From: a virus
IMG/VR virus record: IMGVR_UViG_3300027770_000301
Span: 1-20,849 of that record
Direction: 5' to 3' (one strand)
DNA length: 20,849 nucleotides
Shown here: in pieces, positions 1-7,805 of the stretch
Layout of the letters: every line of letters starts with the position of its first letter
Numbering within the stretch: position 1 is the first letter of the stretch
The notes under the pieces: model-generated
Seen by the model: the letters and a program-made list of their open reading frames with translations, nothing else
Databases searched by the model: none
Told to the model about the DNA's origin: nothing
Program-made: the position numbers and the translations under genes

Positions 1-183
1 ACGCCAACGGGTCAACTTGAGATTTCGAGCACATCCGCAACCTTCTCGGGCGTTATTTTCCCAAAGCAAGCCACTACCGCAGCCGCTCCCGCCTACGTTA
101 AAGGCGCGATCTACTTCGACACCACGCTCAACAAGCTCCGCGTCGGTGGAGCTATCGCTTACGAAACCATCACCTCCGTTTAA
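1..183 (+). CDS. C-terminal end of a tail-fibre-like phage protein (partial)
   Basis: Frame 1 is open from the first base and stops with TAA at 181-183, giving the last 60 residues of a protein that begins before the window. The ending contains KGAIYFDTTLNKLRVGG, a pattern I associate with C-termini of phage tail fibre and other exposed virion proteins, rich in Thr, Ala and Gly. It ends 12 bases before the next gene on the same strand. Codons favour C at the third position, unlike the large structural genes further right. A tail or capsid-decoration role is inferred from this pattern and from the structural neighbourhood. The overlapping ATG-initiated frame at 17-199 is a shadow. Confidence 0.7.
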   Translation, partial: TPTGQLEISSTSATFSGVIFPKQATTAAAPAYVKGAIYFDTTLNKLRVGGAIAYETITSV

Positions 184-195
184 TCTCACACACCC

Positions 196-453
196 ATGAC
201 TATTCCAATCGCACCTTACACAATTGGGTCTCCAAAAGCCCCTAAAGTCGGAACTCAGTTTGAAATCCGCTATATCAACTACACGTCGCCAACCGCCGTA
301 GCCGACTGCCACCTCCTCGACGCTCAGGACGTGGAAATCATGCCTGTGGGCCTTGTGCCTGCGACGGCAGAGCAATGTGCCGCGTGGACTGATGACGCGA
401 CGTTTGCCGGCGTGCTCGCCGTCAATGCGGGGTTTGCTCTTGTAACGAAATAA
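196..453 (+). CDS. Small hypothetical phage protein, 85 aa
   Basis: An ATG-started frame of 85 residues follows the tail-fibre-like gene by 12 bases. The protein has no membrane segment, no signal peptide and no motif I recognise. The middle is beta-rich (QFEIRYINY, VEIMPVGLVPA) and there are two cysteines. Codon use matches the GC-richer upstream partial gene, which suggests the two belong together. A tail-fibre accessory or assembly protein is possible from position only. I do not recognise the family. Confidence 0.65.
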   Translation: MTIPIAPYTIGSPKAPKVGTQFEIRYINYTSPTAVADCHLLDAQDVEIMPVGLVPATAEQCAAWTDDATFAGVLAVNAGFALVTK

Positions 454-457
454 TTTA

Positions 458-535
458 GTGAGCCTACAACGCTCATTGTTTCTTGGGGTGCTTGCGCTTG
501 GGTTAGTGCTAACCCTTGCGTCCGGTAGCCTTTAA
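458..535 (+). CDS. Possible 25-aa hydrophobic peptide, GTG start
   Basis: A GTG-started frame of 25 residues, essentially one hydrophobic segment (SLFLGVLALGLVLTLASG), ends one base before the ATG of the next membrane protein. Its spacing fits translational coupling, and it fills an otherwise empty gap. There is no clear ribosome binding site and the length is at the limit of what can be believed. It could be a small membrane or lysis-associated peptide, or chance. Confidence 0.25.
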   Translation: MSLQRSLFLGVLALGLVLTLASGSL

Positions 536-536
536 C

Positions 537-683
537 ATGGATGCAATTGAAATCCTTGTTAAAGGTTGGCCTATTTTTCTGGGTATGATTACGCTAATAA
601 TTGTACTAAGCAAACTAGATTTACGGGTGTCAGTTTTAGAGGAGAAGGCCAAGAGTCTATTTGATTTGTTTAATAAAAAGTAG
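537..683 (+). CDS. Small single-pass membrane protein with coiled-coil tail, 48 aa
   Basis: A 48-residue protein starts at ATG 537. Residues about 10-26 (GWPIFLGMITLIIVLSK) form one membrane segment, followed by an amphipathic, charged helix with LRVSVLEEKAKSLFDLF spacing typical of a short coiled coil. This layout is common in small phage proteins that sit near holins or spanins, and the next genes include two more likely membrane proteins. A role in lysis is inferred from topology and position only; no holin family signature is present. The frame was too short for automatic listing but is clean, with a TAG stop at 681-683. Confidence 0.55.
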   Translation: MDAIEILVKGWPIFLGMITLIIVLSKLDLRVSVLEEKAKSLFDLFNKK

Positions 684-750
684 ACTAATTTAGTCTGAAT
701 TTGGATTCTTAACAGTTGACTTCTTAATTTACAGATTAACCATTTCTCGG

Positions 751-921
751 ATGCCTACAATTCAAGCTCTAAACAACCTCTATAACGCCAGCCGTCGTGC
801 TGGCCTAACCGCCGACGAGCATGATTTGCTCAAGAAGTGCGCGGAACAGATTCTAGCCGAAATTCAGCCAAAAGAACCAAAAGACGACAAAGTGGTCGAG
901 TTCGCGGATAAAGTGTCTTAA
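751..921 (+). CDS. Small helical hypothetical protein, 56 aa
   Basis: ATG at 751 opens 56 codons ending in TAA at 919-921. The protein is helical and soluble: LNNLYNASRRAGLTADEHDLL is followed by a second helix and a charged tail rich in Lys, Asp and Glu. The 'AGLTADEHDLLKKCAE' part resembles short helical proteins often seen in phage structural arms, but I cannot name a family. The 67 bases before it contain a short inverted repeat (AGACTAATTTAGTCT, 682-696) and no convincing promoter. Confidence 0.55.
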   Translation: MPTIQALNNLYNASRRAGLTADEHDLLKKCAEQILAEIQPKEPKDDKVVEFADKVS

Positions 922-1016
922 AACGCAAGGAATGGGTGTTTAATGGGCCTCCTAATAGATAGCGAAATAGTCATTAACCCCATAATCGGGCAATAAAGCA
1001 TAAAATACGATCACTT

Positions 1017-1478
1017 ATGGACCTTTCAACATTACTGGCTGGTCCGTTAGGTGGCGTCTTAGGACTTGGGGGGGCCATTTTCCAGAAATGGCTCTCCATG
1101 AAAGAGGCGAAGGATAATCACGCGATGAAGATGGAGGAGCTTAAAGTTGTGTCTCAAATTGACCTACAGAAAGCAGACATCAATCTACGCCAGACAACGG
1201 AAGAAACGAATGGAGTTCTATTTGGAAAGGCTATTGATGCTCAGGCTGCTCTTCGTCCAAGTTCTAGCATTGTAACGGACATCATTTCGTTGTTTCGTCC
1301 CGGCCTCACCTTGGCTCTTTGGGTTAGCTCCACTGTGCTATCAGTTTGCTATCGCAATGAACAGCCAGAACTAATGAACTTCATTATTACGTCTACATTT
1401 GGGATGTTCTCTATTTCCGTGGGATATTGGTTTGGAGTGAGGACGGAATACAAAATGGCAATTAGGAATGTAAAATGA
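1017..1478 (+). CDS. Holin-like membrane protein (three-TM phage holin type)
   Basis: A 153-residue protein. Residues 6-24 are a hydrophobic Gly-rich segment, residues 28-75 a charged helical stretch, then FRPGLTLALWVSSTVLSVC (about 93-111) and a second C-terminal segment ending GYWFGVRT. The RP before a membrane segment and the aromatic YWFG-R ending resemble the phage/GTA holin family with three transmembrane segments. Holins permeabilise the inner membrane so that the endolysin can reach peptidoglycan; no endolysin is visible here. The gene ends in an ATGA overlap with another membrane protein, which suggests coupled synthesis. The 95 bases before it hold no other convincing gene. Confidence 0.65.
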   Translation: MDLSTLLAGPLGGVLGLGGAIFQKWLSMKEAKDNHAMKMEELKVVSQIDLQKADINLRQTTEETNGVLFGKAIDAQAALRPSSSIVTDIISLFRPGLTLALWVSSTVLSVCYRNEQPELMNFIITSTFGMFSISVGYWFGVRTEYKMAIRNVK

Positions 1479-1657
1479 ACTATTCCAGAAATTCTTTTAG
1501 CGACATTCTTGCCGTAGTTAGCGCATCATCTTCCATTGCCGCTTGGCAGGAACAGCTAGATTGGGCATTGCGAATCATTGCCTCACTGCTGGCCGTTACC
1601 GCTGGTATCTACTCAATCATTGCGCGCTATCGCAACAATAAGAATGAACCCTCGTAA
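1475..1657 (+). CDS. Small single-pass membrane protein, 60 aa
   Basis: It starts at ATG 1475, overlapping the previous gene's TGA (ATGA), so translation is probably coupled to the holin-like gene. A polar N-terminus is followed by one membrane segment at about residues 30-48 (ALRIIASLLAVTAGIYSII) and a basic C-terminus (ARYRNNKN), giving a likely N-out, C-in orientation by the positive-inside rule. Its partner position suggests a second lysis component, such as an antiholin or small holin, but no family signature is visible. Its end overlaps the next gene by 14 bases. Confidence 0.6.
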   Translation: MNYSRNSFSDILAVVSASSSIAAWQEQLDWALRIIASLLAVTAGIYSIIARYRNNKNEPS

Positions 1658-1886
1658 TCTTCCGTGTAATAAGCCCCGACGAGATGTTCATGGCGGTAAG
1701 AAGTCGGTTGTTCGCGCTTGTCAGGATGGTAAGTCAAAAGTAGTTCGTTTTGGTGATGCCAATATGACTATTAAAAAGTCTTCTGCCGCTCATAAGGCGT
1801 CCTACTGCGCTAGGTCTGGTGGTATCAAGGGCACAGACAATAAGCTATCCGCCAACTATTGGAGCAGGCGCGCATGGGGATGTTAA
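1644..1886 (+). CDS. Conserved small basic phage protein, 80 aa (RFG...AxYW pattern)
   Basis: The frame is open from 1578, but the ATG at 1644 is the better start because it gives the phage-like N-terminus MNPRNLPCNKPRR and only a 14-base overlap with the upstream gene. The protein is basic, with VVRFGDANMT in the middle and KLSANYWSRRAWGC at the end. This order (an RFG motif, a basic stretch, then S-A-x-Y-W) resembles small proteins of unknown function that I associate with podovirus-like structural arms. Four cysteines are visible, one in each of NLPC, ACQDG, YCARS and WGC, but not in a standard zinc pattern. A virion or assembly role is possible; function unknown. Confidence 0.65.
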   Translation: MNPRNLPCNKPRRDVHGGKKSVVRACQDGKSKVVRFGDANMTIKKSSAAHKASYCARSGGIKGTDNKLSANYWSRRAWGC

Positions 1887-1895
1887 AATTAAGCC

Positions 1896-2042
1896 ATGAG
1901 CAAACCTAACGAGAAGTACAAGTCTAAGAAGCAAATGATGAAGCACGAACGCAACGAAGGCAAGCGTGAGCGTGAGATGGAATATGGCAAGGGCGGTAAG
2001 ATGTCTGGAAATGGCTGCACCAACCGCAAGTCCTGCAAGTAA
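1896..2042 (+). CDS. Small very basic, Gly/Lys-rich protein, 48 aa
   Basis: ATG at 1896 opens 48 codons of a strongly charged protein: KYKSKKQMMKHERNEGKRER, then YGKGGKMSGNGC and a final NRKSCK. It has no hydrophobic core and is probably disordered or nucleic-acid binding. It lies 9 bases after the previous small basic gene, and its TAA shares one base with the next ATG (TAATG), so the three small basic genes look like one translational group. No family can be named. Confidence 0.5.
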   Translation: MSKPNEKYKSKKQMMKHERNEGKREREMEYGKGGKMSGNGCTNRKSCK

Positions 2043-2185
2043 TGCCACTCACTAAAAAGGGTAAGGCAATCTTTGCCGCCATGAAGTCTGAGTATGGCCC
2101 AAAGAAGGCCAAACAAGTCTTTTACGCGGCAGAGAACAAGGGCACCATTAAAGGTGTTCATTACGCACGCAAAACTGTTCGCTAA
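2042..2185 (+). CDS. Conserved small phage protein, 47 aa (KKGKxI...FYAAxNKGTIKG)
   Basis: ATG at 2042 overlaps the preceding stop by one base. The 47-residue product begins MPLTKKGKAIFAAMKSEYG and continues with FYAAENKGTIKGVH. I recognise this pattern (a basic N-terminal helix, then F/Y-Y-A-x-x-N-K-G-T-I-K-G) from tiny phage proteins in structural gene clusters, including podoviruses; their function is not known to me. The gene ends 18 bases before the large tail gene. Confidence 0.65.
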   Translation: MPLTKKGKAIFAAMKSEYGPKKAKQVFYAAENKGTIKGVHYARKTVR

Positions 2186-2203
2186 GGGTGGTAGAATGAC
2201 GCG

Positions 2204-4378
2204 ATGCCAAGATATGCCTCATTCGGTCGGCTTGATAGTCAGCTAATTGACGATGGAGACACGGCTTTTGCCAGTCTCAATCAACGTCTTCGTCCTGACC
2301 AGCTTAAAGCGGGTGAAGTTGCCGTAAGCCAAAATGGTCGGATGGACTTGGATGGCTCTTGGCAAACACGCAAGGGCTATCGCAACGTCTTTGCCACGAT
2401 TACATCTGGAGCCGGTGCACCAGTTCTTCCTATAAATCTTCCATTCAATTTGAATGATGGTGCGGTTAATGCAATTTATGGAACCGGAATATATTCTGAT
2501 CCAAACAGCCAATCTTCTGAGTATGTTGTCTTGGCGACCAATAGCTCTGCTAAATTTGTAAACACTTCTACGCTTGTTGCCACAACTATCAGCTATCCCA
2601 CTGGCTATACGGTGGATTCTAGCTGCACGGTGTTACAAGCATTTGATAATCTAATCATATTCCGTGATGGTCAAGTTGCATTTGTGTGGCACGGTTTTAT
2701 TCCGACAACTGTTTCAATAGTTCGTCAGTCGAACGAAGTTGTCATCACCCTTGCAAGCAATCACAACATCCAGAAAAGCGACACAATTGTTGTTTCTGGA
2801 ATTACTGGTTACACGGGAACTAATCCTAATGGTACGTTTGTAGTTAGCAGTGTTACTGACACTGAGATTCATTACACTAATACGGGTAGCAACGAGAGCG
2901 GATGGGTAGTTTCATCGGCTACTATAAATAATTCATTTGAACTTGTTAATCGTGGTGTTTACACTCAACCGCTGGTTTATGACACAGCAGGAAACACTGC
3001 TATTTCTAATGGCATTGTTACAGTGACGGAATCTGGACATTTAATTGAGTCCGGAGACTTGGTGATGTTGAGCAATGGTGGAGATACCGATCTAAATCCA
3101 CTTACAGAATATAGAGTTTACGAGGTTACGGCTACCACATTTCTATTTAAGGCAGATGCTAAAGACATTGCTGGTGCGACTATTTCTGTTGGTAAACGTC
3201 AGTCAATTGGTCTTGGATTTACGCATATGCCAGCCCCGCCTTGGGCAATCCATCACCAGCGTCGCTTGTGGATGCCATTTAATTACACAATGGCGGGAAC
3301 ATCTTCAAGTCCAATTATTACGTCTAGAAATGTTAAGGATGAGCTTATTGCTTCAGATATCCTAGACGGTCAAACCTACGACCAGATTCTAAATCAGTTC
3401 AAAATTGCATCTGGTGGTGCAGATTATATTGTTGGATTACAGCCATTTGCAGAGGACTCTCTAGTTGTTTTTGCTCGTAATTCCATTCATTTGATTCGTG
3501 GCGTTGGTGCAGATTTGGGAAATAGTTCTGTACAGGAAATCACCCGTGAAGTTGGGGCTGTTGCTCGCAAGTCAATTGTTCAGGTTGGAAATCAGATTTT
3601 CTTCCTATCTGACAATGGAGTTTATGCCGTAGATTTCGATCAACTTTACAATTTGCGTGGTGCAACCGTTCCATTGTCAGAGGCTATTAATCCAATAATG
3701 TCTCGGATAAATAAATTGTATGCTGCCAATTGCGTTGGTATCTATCACAATAATCGTTACTATCTAGCTGTTCCATTAGATAGTTCTACGGTGAATAATA
3801 CTATTTTAGTCTATAATTTCCTTAATAAAGGATGGGAGTCTATTGACACAATTAATAGTGATAAGTGGAATATTATTGGGTTTGTTAGGTCTGGAGCTGG
3901 TTCAACCAATCGACTTCACGTTATTAGCAAGGATGGCGGCATTCACATGATTGACGAGGTTGTTAATAATGGACAAAATGACTATCAAGACTATCTTTGT
4001 CTTGGGATTGGTACATCTCCCGCATATCAGAACATAAACTCAATTTTGACTACTCGCCAATACACCTACTCAACAATGGATAGGAAGAGATTCAACAGTT
4101 ATGAACTTCATGTTGAAAGTGCCACGAACGTGCAGTCTGATGCTCTTCTATCGCTAGAGATTGAAAATCCAGATTCAATCGTTGATTTAAGTGATATTTC
4201 TAGCATTTATGGTAGTAGTTTGGCATCTGGAGAAGACTTGTCTCTGCGTGGAAGACTAGGCAATAAACGAGGATATGGTGGTCAATTAACCATTACACCT
4301 ACATCTGGAAGACCAAAAATTCGATCTATCAAGATTTCTAGTGCGTTGCAAAATGGTGGGACTATCTCTGCTGAATAA
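2204..4378 (+). CDS. Large beta-rich tail protein, likely tail tube/nozzle or stabilisation beta-propeller
   Basis: A 724-residue protein. It starts with a leader found in related tail proteins ([20 protein letters not shown] followed by TRKGYRN), then beta-strand repeats. Residues about 170-236 and 266-332 look like two inserted beta domains, each with an N/GHxIxxxDxVxxS pattern as in small FCCH-like modules of phage tail proteins. The region after about residue 400 ([20 protein letters not shown], later [18 protein letters not shown]) has repeating blades reminiscent of propeller proteins such as the P22 gp10 or T7 gp12 class. It would close the portal or form the tail nozzle. The assignment rests on pattern and gene order, not a decisive motif. 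Its TAA overlaps the tailspike ATG (TAATG). Confidence 0.6.
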   Translation: MPRYASFGRLDSQLIDDGDTAFASLNQRLRPDQLKAGEVAVSQNGRMDLDGSWQTRKGYRNVFATITSGAGAPVLPINLPFNLNDGAVNAIYGTGIYSDPNSQSSEYVVLATNSSAKFVNTSTLVATTISYPTGYTVDSSCTVLQAFDNLIIFRDGQVAFVWHGFIPTTVSIVRQSNEVVITLASNHNIQKSDTIVVSGITGYTGTNPNGTFVVSSVTDTEIHYTNTGSNESGWVVSSATINNSFELVNRGVYTQPLVYDTAGNTAISNGIVTVTESGHLIESGDLVMLSNGGDTDLNPLTEYRVYEVTATTFLFKADAKDIAGATISVGKRQSIGLGFTHMPAPPWAIHHQRRLWMPFNYTMAGTSSSPIITSRNVKDELIASDILDGQTYDQILNQFKIASGGADYIVGLQPFAEDSLVVFARNSIHLIRGVGADLGNSSVQEITREVGAVARKSIVQVGNQIFFLSDNGVYAVDFDQLYNLRGATVPLSEAINPIMSRINKLYAANCVGIYHNNRYYLAVPLDSSTVNNTILVYNFLNKGWESIDTINSDKWNIIGFVRSGAGSTNRLHVISKDGGIHMIDEVVNNGQNDYQDYLCLGIGTSPAYQNINSILTTRQYTYSTMDRKRFNSYELHVESATNVQSDALLSLEIENPDSIVDLSDISSIYGSSLASGEDLSLRGRLGNKRGYGGQLTITPTSGRPKIRSIKISSALQNGGTISAE

Positions 4379-6924
4379 TGTCAGACATCACTAAAGGTTA
4401 TACGTTTAGCGATTCTAAGGCAGATTGGGCCTCTGAGAAGGATACGGCTTTGCGTCTCAACAAGATGGTTGATGATGCCAAGGTTAATCTTGTCGCTGGA
4501 ACCAACGTCACTATTAGCCGTGGGTCTAATGGAATCACCATTAACTCTACTGGTAGTGGCGGTGGTGGAGATGTAGTTGGACCTTCATCTTCCGTTAATG
4601 ACAAAGTTGTATTCTTTAACGGAACAACCGGAAAGCTAATTAAAGATAGTGGTTTATCACTTAGCGGCAGCAATACTGGCGATCAGACAATCTCTCTAAC
4701 GGGCGACGTGACGGGTAGTGGAAATGGATCGTTTGTAACATCCATTGCAGCAGGAGTTATAGTAAACGCCGATATTAACGCAAGTGCGGCCATTGTGGAC
4801 ACTAAACTTGCAACGATTTCAACAGCCTCAAAGGTTTCCAATAGTGCAACCACGGCAACATCGGCAAATACTGCCTCTGCGATTGTCGCTCGCGATGCAT
4901 CTGGAAACTTCTCTGCCGGGACAATTACGGCAAATCTCACTGGCAATGTTAGCGGCTCATCTGGCTCAACGACGGGCAATGCGGCAACTGTAACTACTAA
5001 TGCAAATTTAACCGGAGATGTTACTAGCGTTGGAAACGCCACAACTATTGCATCTGGTGTTGTAAGCAATGCAAAACTAGCAGATGTAGCGACATCAACA
5101 TTTAAGGGTCGTACAACCGCAGGAACTGGCTCTCCAGAGGACTTAACATCCACTCAAGCTACTGCACTCCTTAATGCTTTTAGTTCTACGCTAAAAGGAC
5201 TTGCTCCAGCATCTGGTGGTGGAGCAAGCAATTTTCTTAGGGCAGATGGAACTTGGACTACTCCTACTGGTGGTGGAACCGTAACGAGTGTTTCCGGCAC
5301 TGGAACAGTTAATGGAATTTCGCTTACCGGAACCGTTACTTCTACTGGAAGCTTAACGCTGGGAGGAACACTTAGTGGGGTTAGTTTAGCTTCTCAGGTT
5401 ACAGGCAATTTGCCTGTAACAAACTTAAACTCGGGAACATCTGCTAGTGCATCAACATTTTGGCGTGGAGATGGAACTTGGGCCACACCCACTGGTGGTT
5501 CTGGTACTGTTACATCGGTTTCGGTTACTACCGCAAACGGTGTTTCTGGAACCGTAGCCAATGCAACCACAACCCCAGCAATCACTCTTTCACTTGGGGA
5601 CATTAGTGCTGCAACATCAAAGCCTAGTGCCACTGGGTCTTCTCTTCGCAGTTTTGCTGCGCGTGAAGGAGACGTATTTAATGTTAAGGATTTTGGTGCA
5701 GTCGGAAACAATTCAACTGATGATTATGCAGCATTTTTAGCCGCAATCACTGCTCAACAAGCTGCAACTCTTGGTGCTGTTGTTTATGTTCCTAGCGGGA
5801 TATATATATTAAATACAAGATTGGTTATCTCAAATTCTAGACCATTGGTTATTATTGGCGATGGTCAATCTTCTCGTATCTCTGCGGCAGGGGCTAACGG
5901 CTTTTTGAAGGCTACATCAAGCGCAAGCTTTGCAAATCATGAGTTTCGGGATTTGCGTATCAGTTGCAGTGTAGCCAACTCTACGGCCATAGAGACCATT
6001 GGATCGCCCACCACGTCAAGCCACGAGCAGAAGCAGCTTTATGTGCACAATGTGGTGTTTGATTATGGCACCGTTGCTTCATGGGCAAAGTGCTTGCTGG
6101 TGACAGCCGCCAACAATGGTGTTATTAGTGACTGCGTATTTCGCGGAACGACCTCGGGCAGTAATGGAACCGGAAAAGGGATTGAACTTTTTGGATTTAC
6201 GGTAAACCTAGCCATCACAAACTGTTCATTCTTTGCATGGGAATATGGCATCTACTGTCCGAGTTATCAGGAAGGTCTTTTTGTGACAGGTTGCTTTATA
6301 ATCCAAGTTAAATTTGGGGTATATTATGCATCTAATGATGCATCTATTTTGACGGCTGGTTCTTTTGTGACTGGTTCGTGGTATCAGATCGAGACATCTG
6401 GAACCACAAATTTCACGTTAATTGGTGCGGCAAATAACTCGGTGGGCACGGTCTTTCAGGCCACAGGTCCCGGATCAAACACAGGCACGGCAAGTGGGCT
6501 GCGTAGCACTCAGCTCATCATGAATTCAACGCACATCGACGCCCGTGGCAGCGGCAGTGCAGCGTTGTGGGCCTCCAACGCAGCAAATGTTCTCGTCTCT
6601 GGGTGCTACTTTATTTGCGACGGTGGCACATACACTGTCTATTTGGAGCGTTGCTTTGAGTCGGCCTTTACAGGAAATATGATTTATGGCGCAACGACTT
6701 ATGGCATCTACCTCGCCAACGGCCCAAGCAGTTTAAGCTGCATTGCAGTCTCAATCTACGGGAATGCATTTCGTGGGCCAACGACCGACATCTACGCAGA
6801 TACAAATGCTGTTATGATTCGCGCACAGGGTAATGTTAAAGCTCCAAGCAGCAATACATCAATGACCGTTACATACATTTCATCCGGTGGGCGTACGGCG
6901 GATAATGACATTCAGACAACTTAA
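4378..6924 (+). CDS. Tailspike/tail fibre with pectate-lyase-like beta-helix domain
   Basis: An 848-residue protein. Residues 1-36 ([11 protein letters not shown]...NKMVDDAK) look like a virion-anchoring segment also seen in the gene at 6964. Residues about 37-430 are low-complexity Ser/Thr/Gly/Ala fibre sequence with two imperfect LTGDVT...GN repeats and two DGTWxTPTGG repeats. From about residue 432, [20 protein letters not shown] is the classical start of the pectate-lyase-3/tailspike right-handed beta-helix, which binds or cleaves host surface polysaccharide. Catalytic residues cannot be assigned. Residues about 656-704 hold an inserted small module ([20 protein letters not shown]). Codon use becomes GC-richer from about 5950. 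Start overlaps the previous stop by one base. Confidence 0.85.
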   Translation: MSDITKGYTFSDSKADWASEKDTALRLNKMVDDAKVNLVAGTNVTISRGSNGITINSTGSGGGGDVVGPSSSVNDKVVFFNGTTGKLIKDSGLSLSGSNTGDQTISLTGDVTGSGNGSFVTSIAAGVIVNADINASAAIVDTKLATISTASKVSNSATTATSANTASAIVARDASGNFSAGTITANLTGNVSGSSGSTTGNAATVTTNANLTGDVTSVGNATTIASGVVSNAKLADVATSTFKGRTTAGTGSPEDLTSTQATALLNAFSSTLKGLAPASGGGASNFLRADGTWTTPTGGGTVTSVSGTGTVNGISLTGTVTSTGSLTLGGTLSGVSLASQVTGNLPVTNLNSGTSASASTFWRGDGTWATPTGGSGTVTSVSVTTANGVSGTVANATTTPAITLSLGDISAATSKPSATGSSLRSFAAREGDVFNVKDFGAVGNNSTDDYAAFLAAITAQQAATLGAVVYVPSGIYILNTRLVISNSRPLVIIGDGQSSRISAAGANGFLKATSSASFANHEFRDLRISCSVANSTAIETIGSPTTSSHEQKQLYVHNVVFDYGTVASWAKCLLVTAANNGVISDCVFRGTTSGSNGTGKGIELFGFTVNLAITNCSFFAWEYGIYCPSYQEGLFVTGCFIIQVKFGVYYASNDASILTAGSFVTGSWYQIETSGTTNFTLIGAANNSVGTVFQATGPGSNTGTASGLRSTQLIMNSTHIDARGSGSAALWASNAANVLVSGCYFICDGGTYTVYLERCFESAFTGNMIYGATTYGIYLANGPSSLSCIAVSIYGNAFRGPTTDIYADTNAVMIRAQGNVKAPSSNTSMTVTYISSGGRTADNDIQTT
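5245..5274 (+). repeat. Direct repeat in tailspike fibre region, copy 1 (copy 2 at 5470-5499)
   Basis: Thirty bases encoding [10 protein letters not shown] recur at 5470-5499 as [10 protein letters not shown], with a few mostly third-position changes. The block is a standard tail-fibre repeat and is followed both times by a (G)TVTSVS segment, so a longer unit of roughly 225 bases is imperfectly repeated. Confidence 0.8.
5398..5420. repeat. Perfect 10-bp inverted repeat inside the tailspike gene
   Basis: GTTACAGGCA at 5398-5407 and TGCCTGTAAC at 5411-5420 are exact reverse complements separated by ATT. It encodes VTGNLPVT, part of a fibre motif (xVTGxLPVxN) common in phage tail proteins, so the palindrome may partly reflect protein sequence. 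There is no T-run after it, so it is not an obvious terminator. Confidence 0.7.
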
Positions 6925-6963
6925 TTATCTCAAAATGCCTCGCAATCTGTGATACAATAAACC

Positions 6964-7452
6964 ATGCCAATCCTATTAAAAGGTTACACCTTCACCGCCG
7001 CTGAACAAGTTACGTCTACCAAGCTGGGCAATCTTGTTGACAGCTCAACCTTCACCTCTGGTGCCGTTGACGGGGTTACAACCGATCTTTCATCGGGAGC
7101 AATCATTGTAAAAAACGGAGGAATTACACCCACTAAACTATCGACAGGCTATCCAAATTGGGATAGTTCTAGCAATTTGACCGTGGGTGGAACGCTAACG
7201 GCTACGGGAGCCATTAGCACATCAAGCAATCTCGCCGTAACGGGCACTTTATCCACTACCGGAACGTCCACGTTTGTTGGAAACGCTACGTTTACCAATC
7301 AAATCATACGTTCTGGCACAGCATCTAGTCGTACCGTTGAATTAAAAACTGGGTCTGTTTCTCCTAACGCTATTAGCTTTGGGTTTAATAGCGGAGACCT
7401 TCTTGTTACTATTGACGGCTCTGAGTTTAAGGTTACGATGACACCAGTTTGA
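6964..7452 (+). CDS. Small tail fibre protein, 162 aa, shares N-terminal motif with the tailspike
   Basis: The protein begins MPILLKGYTFTAAEQVTSTK and continues LGNLVDSS, matching the KGYTF...L..(M/L)VD pattern of the tailspike N-terminus, so both probably dock on the same virion structure. The rest is Thr/Ser/Gly-rich fibre sequence (LTVGGTLTATGAIS, LAVTGTLSTTGTS) ending in a short beta-rich tip. It lacks a beta-helix enzyme domain. It follows the tailspike gene after 39 bases with no clear terminator. Its TGA overlaps the next gene's TTG start. A short fibre or an accessory to the tailspike is the likeliest role. Confidence 0.75.
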   Translation: MPILLKGYTFTAAEQVTSTKLGNLVDSSTFTSGAVDGVTTDLSSGAIIVKNGGITPTKLSTGYPNWDSSSNLTVGGTLTATGAISTSSNLAVTGTLSTTGTSTFVGNATFTNQIIRSGTASSRTVELKTGSVSPNAISFGFNSGDLLVTIDGSEFKVTMTPV

Positions 7453-7805
7453 ACCCTATTAAGCAAGCTAAAGACTATTACCAATCTAAGGGATGGGATT
7501 TTGAGCAGGATTTGGGGTTCTATCTATGCCAAGGGTATGTTTTCAGCACTCCAGATAGGCTTCTTTTAGCAAAGCCAGTGAGGAAGGACGTTGGGGAGTC
7601 GGATTGGCATCCAGAACACCCCGACTGTTGGTATGTGCATTACGCCGCTGGTAAGGACGCTTTAAGCTGGTTTGTCAGCAAAGCACCCTACTACTTGCCA
7701 TTCTTAGGATGGATGCGTAATAAAGGCTGCAATGATAGGTTTAGGGCCTATCCAACGAGTCTGCTCTGTGCTAAACTAAGCATCAAAGAATATGGCATCC
7801 GTTAA
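7449..7805 (+). CDS. Conserved hypothetical phage protein, 118 aa, TTG start
   Basis: The frame opens with TTG at 7449, which shares two bases with the previous TGA (TTGA), a coupled junction. There is no in-frame ATG close by that would keep the clearly protein-like N-terminus KQAKDYYQSKGWDFEQDL. The protein is rich in aromatic residues and mixed alpha/beta, with STPDRLLLAKPVRKD, CWYVHYAAGKDALSWF and a basic end. Similar proteins with a 'xSTPxxxLMARPV' strand occur beside tail and internal virion genes, function unknown. The last 14 bases overlap the next gene. Confidence 0.65.
   Translation: MNPIKQAKDYYQSKGWDFEQDLGFYLCQGYVFSTPDRLLLAKPVRKDVGESDWHPEHPDCWYVHYAAGKDALSWFVSKAPYYLPFLGWMRNKGCNDRFRAYPTSLLCAKLSIKEYGIR

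Noticed and set aside
690-750. Possible promoter (TTGACT at 716-721) before the 56-residue gene
   Set aside because: No acceptable -10 hexamer at the proper distance; AT-rich sequence alone is not evidence.
2243-2512. Minus-strand frame of 89 residues inside the tail protein gene
   Set aside because: Shadow of a long plus-strand gene, with no ribosome site and no recognised motif.
4683-5153. 156-residue open frame antisense to the tailspike
   Set aside because: It mirrors the low-complexity Ser/Thr/Ala fibre repeat; antisense of such codons lacks stops and reads as Val/Ala/Pro-rich filler.
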